A stretch of DNA of 64,000 nt from Candidatus Melainabacteria bacterium (lineage in GTDB: Bacteria > Cyanobacteriota > Vampirovibrionia > Obscuribacterales > Obscuribacteraceae). The notes beneath the pieces were generated by a model. That model was not told where the DNA came from. It ran no database searches and saw only the letters and a program-made list of their open reading frames with translations. Of this stretch, positions 17,605 through 26,337 are shown piece by piece. A program made the position numbers and the translations under genes. Location: positions 62,001 through 126,000 of the forward strand of contig JACRFZ010000031.1 in NCBI GenBank assembly GCA_016212515.1. The letters are read 5' to 3'. Position 1 is the stretch's first letter. Each line of letters begins with the position of its first letter.

Positions 17605-19257
17605 TCAGTTTTTTAGCTTGAAGACGGTCACTTCATAGGAGGCGGCGCTGCCTTTGTAGAGCCCGGTGGTTTCGATGGTGTAGCGAGAAGCCAGATGCTG
17701 CATGAAACTGTCGCCCAGTTCTTTGACGGGCATGAATTTAGAGGTTGGTTTGTAGGTGTCTCTGATTAGAACCAGGCGTGTCTTGCCTTTCTCGATGGCG
17801 CCGTCGATTAGTTTCTGATGTAACTGATTGAGGTCTTTGACCCGGCACCAGGCTACATCTTCTTCGTGCTTTATGGGGCGGGTGCCGGCTTCCGGGCAGG
17901 TAAAGCCGTAAACCAGAGGCATTTGTTCTGCTTTCAAGTTGACGTCATGCTTGAGGTAGAAGTCGAGGATCATGCCTACAAAGTCTGGTGCTGTGTAGAA
18001 GACGGCATCTTTGTAGCGACCGGCACTTATCTCTCTGGCTATTTGCCTGAGCCCCGAACGGTCTTTCTCGGCCAAAAGGCGAACTTCCCAGAGGGAGCCG
18101 GCCAGGCAGGCGGGCAGAAGGCAAATTAAGACTACTTTGCGAAGTTTGCCTTTGCAGACCGACAGCAGAAAAGTGGCCAAAAGCGCCGATGTGAGCGGCA
18201 CAAGCGGGCTCAAGTAGCGCACGTAGCCGAACATATAGGGGGTAATGTAGCCGTAGGCGGCGCAGGAAATTAACACGATCAAAAGGGCGGACATGACTTT
18301 GAAGCTGACCGCTGAATTTAGCCGAGGGCTGAAGAGTGGCTCTTTTGCTCTCATTTTTTTGATGACTAAGAATGGCAGGGTGATGAGGCCTGCGGCGGCC
18401 AGGACAAGAACCATTAAATACGATGGCACCACCGGTAGAGGCATCATGGCCGCCAGGTTCCCGGCCATGACATGGGCAAAGTGACTGAGTGGCGTGGGAT
18501 CGGCCCAGGGCGTGCCGACATTTTTGTGATAGAGGAGCACCGGCAGCCAGGGAATAAGTGTTGTCAGGCTGAGGGCCAGCGGCAGTAGGGCCGGGGCGGC
18601 CGCTCGGCTGGGCTTTGCCTGGGCATCTTTGTAGAGCAGGCAGAGCAACATGAGAATGCCTATATAGAAGATGGCCGTATAGTGCGTGTAAACCAGGGCT
18701 GTGGCAGCCAGGAAGAGCATGACGGCTAAAAGCTTAGCAACCGGACCTTGAAAGTACTGCCAGTAGAGAAGCAGCACCAGGCTGAGGAGCAAGCCGGCCA
18801 GACTGTAGGTACGCGCTTCGTGGCTGTAAATTATGGCAAGCGGCGAAACCGCCTGGAAAAATGCCGCTAGAAGGGCGCAGACCCTGGCTTCCGCTTGCTT
18901 GTCGTGCTTCCCGCCGACCATGGTCAGGGTGAGTAGATAGGTAAGGGGGATGGTGAGGGAGCCGAAAATGAAAGAGGGTAAGGCCATGGTCACCGAATTG
19001 ATGCCGGCCATGCTTACCAGCCCCTTGAGGGCTAGAAAGTAAAGGGGCGGGCTCATCTCATATTCTTTGATGCGGCGTACCATTTCCGCCAAGTCCCGGG
19101 CTTCCACCACGCTGGCTGTGCAGGCGTCATCGAGGGTTAAACCGATGTTCAGGAGGACGGCCCGCAAGACGGCACCCAGAAGGCAGATCGCCACTAGCAT
19201 CACCAGGGTGAACCTGCTGCCCGTGCGCTCTTCACTTTCATGACTGGGCTGGTTCAC
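17605..19257 (-). CDS. GT39/ArnT-like membrane glycosyltransferase
   Basis: A 550-residue polytopic protein of the dolichyl-phosphate-mannose-protein mannosyltransferase (GT39/PMT_2) type. The first loop has LTLDDACTAS with the acidic pair expected for catalysis, followed by EYEMSPPLYFLAL, the typical PP motif of the family. About eleven membrane helices precede a soluble C-terminal domain of about 150 residues. Such enzymes move a sugar from a polyprenyl phosphate to a lipid or protein on the outer face of the membrane. GTG 19257 overlaps the stop of the upstream gene (GTGA), so translation is coupled. Confidence 0.85.
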   Translation of the reverse strand: MNQPSHESEERTGSRFTLVMLVAICLLGAVLRAVLLNIGLTLDDACTASVVEARDLAEMVRRIKEYEMSPPLYFLALKGLVSMAGINSVTMALPSFIFGSLTIPLTYLLTLTMVGGKHDKQAEARVCALLAAFFQAVSPLAIIYSHEARTYSLAGLLLSLVLLLYWQYFQGPVAKLLAVMLFLAATALVYTHYTAIFYIGILMLLCLLYKDAQAKPSRAAAPALLPLALSLTTLIPWLPVLLYHKNVGTPWADPTPLSHFAHVMAGNLAAMMPLPVVPSYLMVLVLAAAGLITLPFLVIKKMRAKEPLFSPRLNSAVSFKVMSALLIVLISCAAYGYITPYMFGYVRYLSPLVPLTSALLATFLLSVCKGKLRKVVLICLLPACLAGSLWEVRLLAEKDRSGLRQIAREISAGRYKDAVFYTAPDFVGMILDFYLKHDVNLKAEQMPLVYGFTCPEAGTRPIKHEEDVAWCRVKDLNQLHQKLIDGAIEKGKTRLVLIRDTYKPTSKFMPVKELGDSFMQHLASRYTIETTGLYKGSAASYEVTVFKLKN

Positions 19258-20936
19258 CGGTTTGCCTCGCGCTCTAAGAGAATGAAATCGCCGCTGTCCT
19301 GCAAGACGCGGCAGGAGGCAAGCTCGGTTGCCAGACCGTGATTTTTTAAGTACTCAAGGAAGTCTATATCGCCCATGCCGAAAGCTTCCCGGCGTCTGAC
19401 CAGGATGAAGCGTGGTTTCAGCCTGATCATGTCTGCTCTGGTATTGCTGAAGAGTTCTGCTAATTGAGCCTGCGCCTTGGTTTTCTCACTTTCGCTATGG
19501 GCGGTGCGAATTTGGTATTCGAGCATGGGGCAGGCGAAGAGCCAGAGATATCTTGAACCAGGTGCCAGAGAAAATTTCAGGGCGGTCTTAAACCAGGGTG
19601 TATCGGATGTATCAAGCAGCAAGGCCCGGTCGCCCGGCCTGGCTGTTTTGGCCAGCACGGTCTCCCATGGTCTCAACCAGTGTGCTTCCACCGAATCGGT
19701 AAAAAAGTGGTTCAGGCTCTGGAAAAGAAGCACAGAAACTAGTAGCCCCAGAGCCTTGAGCCGGGGCCCTAACTTTGGCAGTTTTGCCAGCCAGGCCGTG
19801 AGGACTGCCACAAAGATAAAGCACTCGAAAAGATAGAGGGGCAGGGCATGATAGTTCCAAAATTTCTGTTGCAGTTCGATATTGGCCAGGCAGGCTGAAA
19901 GCAAAATAGCCAGGGGCGCTCTCAAACTAAGGCGACGCGGCAGTAAGAGCAGGCAGGGCAGGGCAAGGAAGTAGGCGCCCAGGGCAAATCGCCAGATCAA
20001 ATTAACCACGGTGTCTCTCACTATATTGAACGCCGCATAGCCGCGCACTATAAGTGGTGCCATGTAATGAAAATAGATCTCCCTTACGGCGGCAGGTAAG
20101 AAGAAAAAATGCAGCGCATAAAGAACCATGGGCAAGAGTGCCGTCAGGGTTTCGCGGCAGAAAAGCAAAGCCGGCTTGCGGTATCTGGCCAGCCAGTAAA
20201 GCTCAAGTAGGAAGGGCGGCAAGAGGAAGTGGGGCTTGAAGCAGAGCATCAGTCCCATGAGAAAACCAACGCTGCCCTCCAGTGCGCCGCCTCTCCACTG
20301 GGCAAGGCCTTGCTCGCGGCACTGAAAACGGCCGTAGCGCAAGAGCACAAAGGGCAGAAGGAAGAGACAGTAGAGATGCTCCCGCTGTCCATAATCGAGA
20401 CCGGCCAGAGCGTTGACCAGTACCGGCGCCAGGAGGGTGGGAGGCGTCAGCAGGGTGGTGTCGAGACCGGCGCCATTGAGCTTTCTTAGAACTCCGTAGC
20501 AAAGCGCCAGCGAAAGGAGGCAGTAGGCGCCGGTAAATAATGCACCGCTCAGGGCTAACTGAAATCCTGGCAAAATTCCTGGCGCAGTTGCCGCCGGACT
20601 GAGAGCGGCGGCAAAGGTGCCGAGGGCCGGCGCCAGCATTGCCGGCAAGAGGCTCAAATACATGATCAGGGGCGGGTTCAGGTCTTGAAAGTCCACATAA
20701 GGCAAAAGCCCTTCCTTGAGGAATTGACCACACTGCAGGTACATTGCCGTATCACCGACAATGGCCAGAGGATTGAGGCAGTATTGAAGGCAACCCAGAA
20801 CCGTAAGCAGGAGGGCGCCTGTGCTATAGAAGCCCAGGAGGCTACCTGATCCGGCTTTAGCCTCAGGCAGTGCGTTAGACTTGGAACCTTCCTCGCCGTT
20901 ACTAGAATCGGATTCGGAGTCTGAAATTGAGGTCAA
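19254..20936 (-). CDS. GT-C-like membrane glycosyltransferase
   Basis: A 560-residue membrane protein related in layout to GT39 enzymes. After an acidic, Ser-rich N-terminal tail a first helix is followed by a loop containing VGDTAMYLQ and FQDLNPPLIMYLSLLP, which matches the acidic and NPP loop motifs of the group. Ten or more helices and a soluble C-terminal region follow. It overlaps the next gene by four bases, and the two probably act in the same pathway or as a complex. Start TTG 20936 has GGAAAG about ten bases upstream. The donor and acceptor cannot be inferred. Confidence 0.8.
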   Translation of the reverse strand: MTSISDSESDSSNGEEGSKSNALPEAKAGSGSLLGFYSTGALLLTVLGCLQYCLNPLAIVGDTAMYLQCGQFLKEGLLPYVDFQDLNPPLIMYLSLLPAMLAPALGTFAAALSPAATAPGILPGFQLALSGALFTGAYCLLSLALCYGVLRKLNGAGLDTTLLTPPTLLAPVLVNALAGLDYGQREHLYCLFLLPFVLLRYGRFQCREQGLAQWRGGALEGSVGFLMGLMLCFKPHFLLPPFLLELYWLARYRKPALLFCRETLTALLPMVLYALHFFFLPAAVREIYFHYMAPLIVRGYAAFNIVRDTVVNLIWRFALGAYFLALPCLLLLPRRLSLRAPLAILLSACLANIELQQKFWNYHALPLYLFECFIFVAVLTAWLAKLPKLGPRLKALGLLVSVLLFQSLNHFFTDSVEAHWLRPWETVLAKTARPGDRALLLDTSDTPWFKTALKFSLAPGSRYLWLFACPMLEYQIRTAHSESEKTKAQAQLAELFSNTRADMIRLKPRFILVRRREAFGMGDIDFLEYLKNHGLATELASCRVLQDSGDFILLEREANR

Positions 20937-21291
20937 GTCTGAGTGCTTTCCTTTTGGAAGGTCCTGGCGTACTTCTAGATTCTACTTTGATTTGAGGGCT
21001 GAAATTTCTTCTGACTTCTTTCTTGTGAGGCTGAACGTTTCACAATTCGTTTACGTGACCTGGATTATTCTCTTACCACGAAGCAAGCAATTACCGCTCA
21101 CTTCACCGTTGCCAGGGTGTTACCCCAGACCACTCTGAGTAAGCAAAAAGCCGACGAAATCAACGAGATTTCTGGAAGTTTCCTTGGGGGAGCTTGGCTG
21201 GCGCCTAAAAACGCCAGCCAATTACTATCTACAAAAGACCGACATCACGAAGGGCTTCTTCAGTGACAGCCCTTTGTGCTTCCCCTTCCGG
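20937..21291. other. Intergenic region with two hairpins, no gene
   Basis: These 355 bases lie between the stop of the response regulator and the start of the membrane protein, both on the minus strand. A 10-bp perfect stem (TTGGCTGGCG and CGCCAGCCAA, eight-base loop) is at 21194-21221. A seven-bp stem (AAGGGCT and AGCCCTT) is at 21250-21274. They probably end the regulator transcript. A promoter for the two-gene glycosyltransferase run is expected in 20940-21190, but I cannot point to it. Confidence 0.5.
21194..21221 (-). terminator. Hairpin downstream of the response regulator
   Basis: Perfect 10-bp stem with an eight-base loop that reads CCTAAAAA on the plus strand. On the minus strand it is followed by GCTCCC, so the U-tract is absent and the run of T lies in the loop. 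Function as a terminator is likely from position but not from the classical pattern. Confidence 0.45.
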
Positions 21292-21966
21292 CTACTTGTC
21301 TTCAATCAGGTAGCCGGAACCCAGGACTGTTTTGATAAAGTCTTCCTTGCCGACGGCCGCCAGTTGTCTTCTCAAAGTCTTCATACAGGTGCGCACGGTG
21401 TCTTCCGAAGCTTCGCTGTCGGAGGGCCAGACTGCATCCAGCAGGGCTTTGGCGCCGAAGGGGCGATTGGGATGGCGCATTAAATATTCAAGCAGGGCGC
21501 ACTGTTTGGGCATAAGATGCACATTCTGGGGACCAACCTTGACGGTTCTGGTCTCAAGCTCCAATTGCACACCCTTGAGCATTAATTCAGTGGGTAAAAG
21601 ACCTTTGGGGCGTCTGAGTAGCGAACGAATCCGGGCAGAAAGCTCCCTGACATCGAAGGGTTTGACCAGATAGTCATCGGCGCCTGAATCCAGCCCTTCT
21701 TCCCGGTTAATGATTTCCCCTCTGCCGGTGAGGAAAATTATCGGTGCGCCCCCGCCCTGTTTACGGTATTGTTTGACCACATCCAGACCGCTCATGCCGG
21801 GCAGACCCCAGTCCATGACCACCACATCGAATTCGAAGCTGGTCAACATTTGCAGGGCGTCTTCACCGGAGTGAACCACTTCCAGGTTATGGTTCTCGAG
21901 AGAAAACCAATCTTCCATGCGCTGGGAAAGTTCGAGGTCGTCTTCGACGAGAAGTATTTTTGCCAT
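21292..21966 (-). CDS. OmpR-family response regulator
   Basis: A 224-residue response regulator. The receiver domain has the acidic pair VEDD at its N-terminus, the phospho-acceptor Asp52 in VVMDWGLPGMSG, Thr in IFLTGRG and Lys in LVKPFD. The C-terminal winged helix shows MPKQCALLEYLMRHPN and SEDTVRTCMKTLRRQL and GSGYLIEDK, the usual OmpR/PhoB DNA-binding signature. It is divergent from the histidine kinase at 22097, its probable partner, across a 130-base region with a tandem 12-bp repeat. It is a close paralogue of the regulator at 63490. Confidence 0.95.
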   Translation of the reverse strand: MAKILLVEDDLELSQRMEDWFSLENHNLEVVHSGEDALQMLTSFEFDVVVMDWGLPGMSGLDVVKQYRKQGGGAPIIFLTGRGEIINREEGLDSGADDYLVKPFDVRELSARIRSLLRRPKGLLPTELMLKGVQLELETRTVKVGPQNVHLMPKQCALLEYLMRHPNRPFGAKALLDAVWPSDSEASEDTVRTCMKTLRRQLAAVGKEDFIKTVLGSGYLIEDK

Positions 21967-22024
21967 TACTTTTGAAATTGAGTGGTTGCTGATTTCCTGG
22001 TTGTCTATTATGGTACCCGAATAA

Positions 22025-22048
22025 ATCCATCAAAAGATCCATCAAAAA
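22025..22048. repeat. Tandem 12-bp direct repeat in a divergent promoter region
   Basis: ATCCATCAAAAG at 22025-22036 is followed immediately by ATCCATCAAAAA at 22037-22048, 11 of 12 bases identical. It lies in the short region between the response regulator and kinase genes. OmpR-type regulators usually bind tandem direct repeats of about this period, so autoregulation is a reasonable inference. Confidence 0.6.
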
Positions 22049-22096
22049 AACTGGGATTGCCCACCCCGCTTAAGTAACTCTTGGAAAGACCTGAAA

Positions 22097-23578
22097 TTGT
22101 CCACGGATAATCAAAGCAAAATAGGTTCAGGCAGGCGCTTTGCCCCGAAGATCCTGCACAAGGGGTTGGCCCTTGTGTTGACTCCCATTTTGCTGGAAAG
22201 CCTTTTCTTCTTTCAGTTATCGGAGCTGGTGACGAGAGCGGAGCAACTGGCTATTGCTGAAAGACGCCAGAGTACCGTGGTGGAGCATATGAACTGGCTC
22301 ATTTCCACCTTCGCCAATGCTTCCAGCAATCTGGCAACTTATATCATGACTGGCAATCGCATATATGCCACTGCCAGTCGCCAGTCAAGGGACGACATCA
22401 AGGCCGAATTCGATGAACTGGACCGCCTCATCGGCGATGACCCCCGTATGAAGGAGATTATTCTCCAACTCAAGAATATGTCTACGGAGGAGTTCGAGCG
22501 CCTCGAGAACATTAAACCGCCGGCCGGCGGTGAGAGCTATGGCGAAACCATTCTGCGCTTGCAGGAACTGAGACCGTTTATCAAACAGGCCGGTATCAAA
22601 AGCCGGTTGGTCACCCATATTTTGCGGGAGCAGCGCCAGTATCTTGAACAGGTGCGAAGGCGGGAAGCCGAATCGAGAGAAAAGGTCAAGGAAATAGTCT
22701 TCTGGGGTGTAGTTGGAAACTTCTTAGTGGCTGTCTTTCTGGTTCTGGTCTTTCTTCGCGACATTACCGGACGATTGGCCGTGCTGGTGGATAATGCCAA
22801 GCGGCTGCCCACAGGAGAGGAATTGAACCGTCACGTATCCGGCTCCGACGAACTCTGGTATCTGGATAGCGTGCTCCATAATGCCGCCCGGCAGCTTAAG
22901 GAAGCCCAGGAGGATAGGAGTTCCATCATGGAGATGGTGGCCCACGACCTGCGCTCGCCCCTCATGTCTTCGCAGGTAGCTCTGGATTTATTGGGTAAGG
23001 ATTCTCAAACTCAGCTTGGCCAGTCGTCGGTGCGCCATGTTGAGACGATCAAGCGCAACATAACCAGACTGGTTACCCTGGTCAACGATCTTCTCACGGT
23101 GGAGAAGCTGGAAGCCGGCAAGCTCGAACTTGAACTGGAGGCAATAGACTTGCGTTCCGTGGCAGAGGAAGCCATCCACAGTGTTGGTGGACTATCCGGG
23201 CAGAAACATATTGCCATCGTCAACGATACTACCCATGAGGAAGTGGAGGCCGATCGAGCCAGGATTATTCAGGTGCTGGTGAACTATCTTTCCAATGCCA
23301 TCAAGTTCTCTCCCAACAATTCCACCATTACCATTTTCACCGGTCGGCAAGAGGGCATGTTGGTTGTCTCGGTGCAGGATGAAGGCCCCGGCATCAGCGA
23401 CGAAGAACAGGAGCGACTTTTCAGCAAGTTCTATCAGTCGCGAGAGGGCAAACGGTCAAAAGGTTTCGGACTTGGTCTGGCCATCTGCAAACTGGTGGTG
23501 GAATCCCATGGCGGGCAGGTGGGGGTTGAAAGTCAACCCAATCAGGGGGCGCGGTTCTGGTTTACCTTGCCTCTTTAG
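22097..23578 (+). CDS. Membrane sensor histidine kinase, canonical
   Basis: A 493-residue sensor kinase. The first membrane helix (LHKGLALVLTPILLESLFF) is followed by an external helical domain to about residue 195, a second helix (FWGVVGNFLVAVFLVLVFL), and a linker. The DHp domain has the phospho-accepting His283 in MVAHDLRSPL. The ATP-binding domain is complete: N box LVNYLSNAIKFSP, G1 DEGPGIS, F box LFSKFY and G2 GFGLGLAICK. It serves as the intact reference for the two unusual kinases at 59666-63347, which share the same K-G-L start of the first helix. Start TTG 22097 has GGAAAG upstream. The probable partner is the divergent regulator. Confidence 0.93.
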   Translation: MSTDNQSKIGSGRRFAPKILHKGLALVLTPILLESLFFFQLSELVTRAEQLAIAERRQSTVVEHMNWLISTFANASSNLATYIMTGNRIYATASRQSRDDIKAEFDELDRLIGDDPRMKEIILQLKNMSTEEFERLENIKPPAGGESYGETILRLQELRPFIKQAGIKSRLVTHILREQRQYLEQVRRREAESREKVKEIVFWGVVGNFLVAVFLVLVFLRDITGRLAVLVDNAKRLPTGEELNRHVSGSDELWYLDSVLHNAARQLKEAQEDRSSIMEMVAHDLRSPLMSSQVALDLLGKDSQTQLGQSSVRHVETIKRNITRLVTLVNDLLTVEKLEAGKLELELEAIDLRSVAEEAIHSVGGLSGQKHIAIVNDTTHEEVEADRARIIQVLVNYLSNAIKFSPNNSTITIFTGRQEGMLVVSVQDEGPGISDEEQERLFSKFYQSREGKRSKGFGLGLAICKLVVESHGGQVGVESQPNQGARFWFTLPL

Positions 23579-23603
23579 AGCGGGCAGGAGTTTCTGTAGG
23601 TAT

Positions 23604-24563
23604 TCAAGGCTTGTAGTAATTATCAAAATCTTTCAGCAGCCTCTCGGCCTGGGCTGCTGATTTCTTGTCTCCTTTCTTCTCAAAATACTTTTTTGCCTCG
23701 GACAGATTGAGGCGATCGTTTCTGTCTCGACTGAGCACCTTCTTGAATTCTGCTTCCAGTGCTGCTTTATCGTTCAGTTCTTGCAGGGCTTTTAACTTCA
23801 TCGTGGTGCACTGGCGATTTATGCTCAAAAGCCCCGGGTGCCAGTCATCTAAAATTGTGCTTGTATCTTGCACGACGCCTCGCCAATCGCGCTTCTTCAT
23901 GCGCACACGGGCTCTGTCCAGTTTTAAGTCCCGCGACCGGGGCATATTTTTTATGCCTTGTGTGAGAGTGGCTTCGGCGCTGTTCAGATCGCCCATTTTT
24001 ATCTCAATTTCCGATTTGGTTTCGTACAAGCTGGAGTCCTGGCCCCCTTCACAGGCCAGTGTGGCTGACTTCAAGGCTTCCTGCCAGCGGCTCTGTGGAC
24101 CTCTAAAGAGCAGTTTCGCATGCAATTCCAGACAGCCCTTGTCTTTTGGGTTTACGCGCAGGGCTCTCTCCACGAACACCAGTGCTTCCTCATCGCGTTT
24201 GAACTCGATCAGCCAACGGGCCTTGGTGCTCAAGTAGGTGAGGCAGTCCGGGTTTCTGACCAGCAGCTTATCCAGCATGGCCAGAGCTTTTTCGCCGCTG
24301 TCTATGTCATGTTCCCAGAGGTTCACAGCCTCACGGTAAAGCGCTTCGTCTGTCTGGTTGGGTTTAGCTTCGCAAGAGGCTAGAAGCTCGGGTGTCAGGA
24401 ATGAAGACATTGCTGTCAGAAGAAGAGTGGTAGTAATGGTGAGAAACTTTGCCGGTGGGTAACCATTAAGGCGTTGCGGTGTTGGAGCCTGGCTCAAGCA
24501 ATCTGCAGCGGTCCGTGCAAGAACGTCTCTGCGCCGGTATCTGAGCACTTTATTCTCATGCAT
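23604..24563 (-). CDS. TPR protein, possible lipoprotein
   Basis: A 319-residue protein with tetratricopeptide repeats from about residue 70 onward (GEKALAMLDKLLVRNPDC, DEEALVFVERALRVNPKD, NSAEATLTQGIKNMPRSR). The N-terminal 60 residues contain a hydrophobic stretch (KFLTITTTLLLTAMSSFL) and then LLASC, which fits a lipobox with Cys64 as the lipid-modified residue. The n-region before it is long, so a downstream start is possible, but I see no better one than ATG 24563. It is convergent with the histidine kinase gene and divergent from the guanine deaminase. Function unknown; TPR proteins bind other proteins. Confidence 0.8.
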   Translation of the reverse strand: MHENKVLRYRRRDVLARTAADCLSQAPTPQRLNGYPPAKFLTITTTLLLTAMSSFLTPELLASCEAKPNQTDEALYREAVNLWEHDIDSGEKALAMLDKLLVRNPDCLTYLSTKARWLIEFKRDEEALVFVERALRVNPKDKGCLELHAKLLFRGPQSRWQEALKSATLACEGGQDSSLYETKSEIEIKMGDLNSAEATLTQGIKNMPRSRDLKLDRARVRMKKRDWRGVVQDTSTILDDWHPGLLSINRQCTTMKLKALQELNDKAALEAEFKKVLSRDRNDRLNLSEAKKYFEKKGDKKSAAQAERLLKDFDNYYKP

Positions 24564-24748
24564 GCGGTTGGCCCTGGCTGTCCCTTATGATTTCAGTTTA
24601 GCAGTGAAGCAAGCCGGTGCTTTCTGTTTTCATCTGGTGTAAAACAGCTTTTGTGGAAGAAGTTTCCAAGACAATCGATTAATGTGTCTACCCTGGAAAG
24701 TGTATATCCTTTGCTTGTGCCGAGTGTGTACATTTCATAGAGGATCGT

Positions 24749-26281
24749 ATGACAAAAGCTAAGCGCCTGAGGTATCTGGTCAAGTCCGCAACAGTTATGG
24801 TGTCTCTGTTTACCCTTCTTGCGCCTCTTGCGGCTCAGGCTGCAGAACCGGCCGTCAAAGCAGTGCGCGGCTCGTTTTTTGATTTTGTCGATGATCCCTG
24901 GAAACATGTTGGTAAGGAAGAAGAGTCTGCACGCTTCTTGCCGGACGGTATGCTGGTTATGGAAGACGGTATTATCAAGGACTTTGGTCCTTACTCCGAG
25001 CTTTCAAGCAAGTATCCGAAAGCACAAGTCACCACCGTTAGCGATCGCATTATTTTGCCCGGCTTTGTGGATGGGCATGTGCATTTCCCTCAGACCAGGG
25101 TGCTTGGTGCTTATGGTCTGCAACTTTTGCCATGGTTGCAGGATTGGATCTTCCCGGAAGAAACCAAATACAAAGACCCTGAGTATGCCAAAGTCGGTGT
25201 CAAGCACTATTTCGATAATATGCTTGCAGCCGGCACCACAACAGTGCAAGATTTTGGCACCTCCTTTCCAAACGCCGTGGAAGCCTTCTTTGATGAGGCA
25301 TCTCGCCGTAATATGCGCGTCATCTGCGGTATAGGCGGAATCGACAGAAATGCTCCCGAATCTTTCCGCACACCGCCGGATATGTTCTATAACGAGAGCA
25401 AGCGACTGATTGAAAAATATCACGGCAAGGGGCGCAATCTTTATGCCATCACGCCGCGCTTTGCCTACGGTGATTCATCCGAACTTCTCAGCATGTGTGG
25501 AAAACTGCACAAAGAGTATCCCGATTGCTGGATCAACACCCACGTTTCGGAGAACCCCACAGAGACACGTAACGCTCCCCTGGAGCATAACACCAAAGAC
25601 TATCTTGGCTGCTATGAAAAGTTCGGATTGGTCGGTCCTAAATTTACCGCCGGTCATGGCGTATGGCTTTCCGATTCGGAATTCTCGCGCTTGAACAAAG
25701 CGGGAGCATCCATCTCGGTTTGTCCTATCTCCAATACCTTCCTGGGTAGCGGTCTCTTTCGCCTGGGTCGTGCCACCGATCCCAATTGTCGCGTGAGAAT
25801 GACTTTTGGCACCGATATGGGTGGAGGCAATCGCTTCTCCATGATCGATGTGGTGGACCATATGTATAAGGTCGGCATGTGCAACAATTCAATGCTGGAC
25901 GGCAGCGTTGATCCACGCTGGCACGATGACGCGGAAGCGGAACGCAATAAATTGAATGCTTACCGCGCCTTTTATTCCATCACTCTCGGTGGAGCCGAAG
26001 GTCTTTATCTCGACGATAAAATTGGTAACTTCAAACCTGGTAAAGAAGCTGATTTTGTGGTTCTCGATTGGAAGGGCGGTCCGCCTGCTACAGCCTGGCA
26101 CCAGTCTCTCATCTGCGATAAGCCGGCCACAATGAAAGAAGCGGCACAACTGCTTTTCGGCGTTATGGCCGTAGGCGATAGCCGCGCTGTGGATGAGACC
26201 TGGGTGATGGGGCGCCGCCTTTATAAAAAAGGCTCCGACTTCGGTCTGGCCACAACCGGCACCAAGTCTACAAGCAAGTAG
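24749..26281 (+). CDS. guaD: Exported guanine deaminase-like amidohydrolase
   Basis: A 510-residue amidohydrolase that matches guanine deaminase, which hydrolyses guanine to xanthine and ammonia. The signature GFVDGHVHFPQTRVLGAYG gives metal ligands His110 and His112; His265 (NTHVSE), His303 (AGHGVW) and Asp356 (FGTDMGGG) complete the site. SNTFLGSGLF is also typical of GuaD. Unusually, the protein begins with a Sec signal (a K/R-rich tip, VMVSLFTLLAPLAAQA, cut before AEP), so it should act outside the cytoplasm, whereas known guanine deaminases are cytosolic. ATG 24749 follows AGAGG. It is 56 bases upstream of a Tat-exported oxidase and probably in one operon. Confidence 0.88.
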   Translation: MTKAKRLRYLVKSATVMVSLFTLLAPLAAQAAEPAVKAVRGSFFDFVDDPWKHVGKEEESARFLPDGMLVMEDGIIKDFGPYSELSSKYPKAQVTTVSDRIILPGFVDGHVHFPQTRVLGAYGLQLLPWLQDWIFPEETKYKDPEYAKVGVKHYFDNMLAAGTTTVQDFGTSFPNAVEAFFDEASRRNMRVICGIGGIDRNAPESFRTPPDMFYNESKRLIEKYHGKGRNLYAITPRFAYGDSSELLSMCGKLHKEYPDCWINTHVSENPTETRNAPLEHNTKDYLGCYEKFGLVGPKFTAGHGVWLSDSEFSRLNKAGASISVCPISNTFLGSGLFRLGRATDPNCRVRMTFGTDMGGGNRFSMIDVVDHMYKVGMCNNSMLDGSVDPRWHDDAEAERNKLNAYRAFYSITLGGAEGLYLDDKIGNFKPGKEADFVVLDWKGGPPATAWHQSLICDKPATMKEAAQLLFGVMAVGDSRAVDETWVMGRRLYKKGSDFGLATTGTKSTSK

Positions 26282-26337
26282 ATCTGGGCGGAAGAAGCGA
26301 AACAAAATCACGCCAAAATAAACATGAGGTGCCTGCT

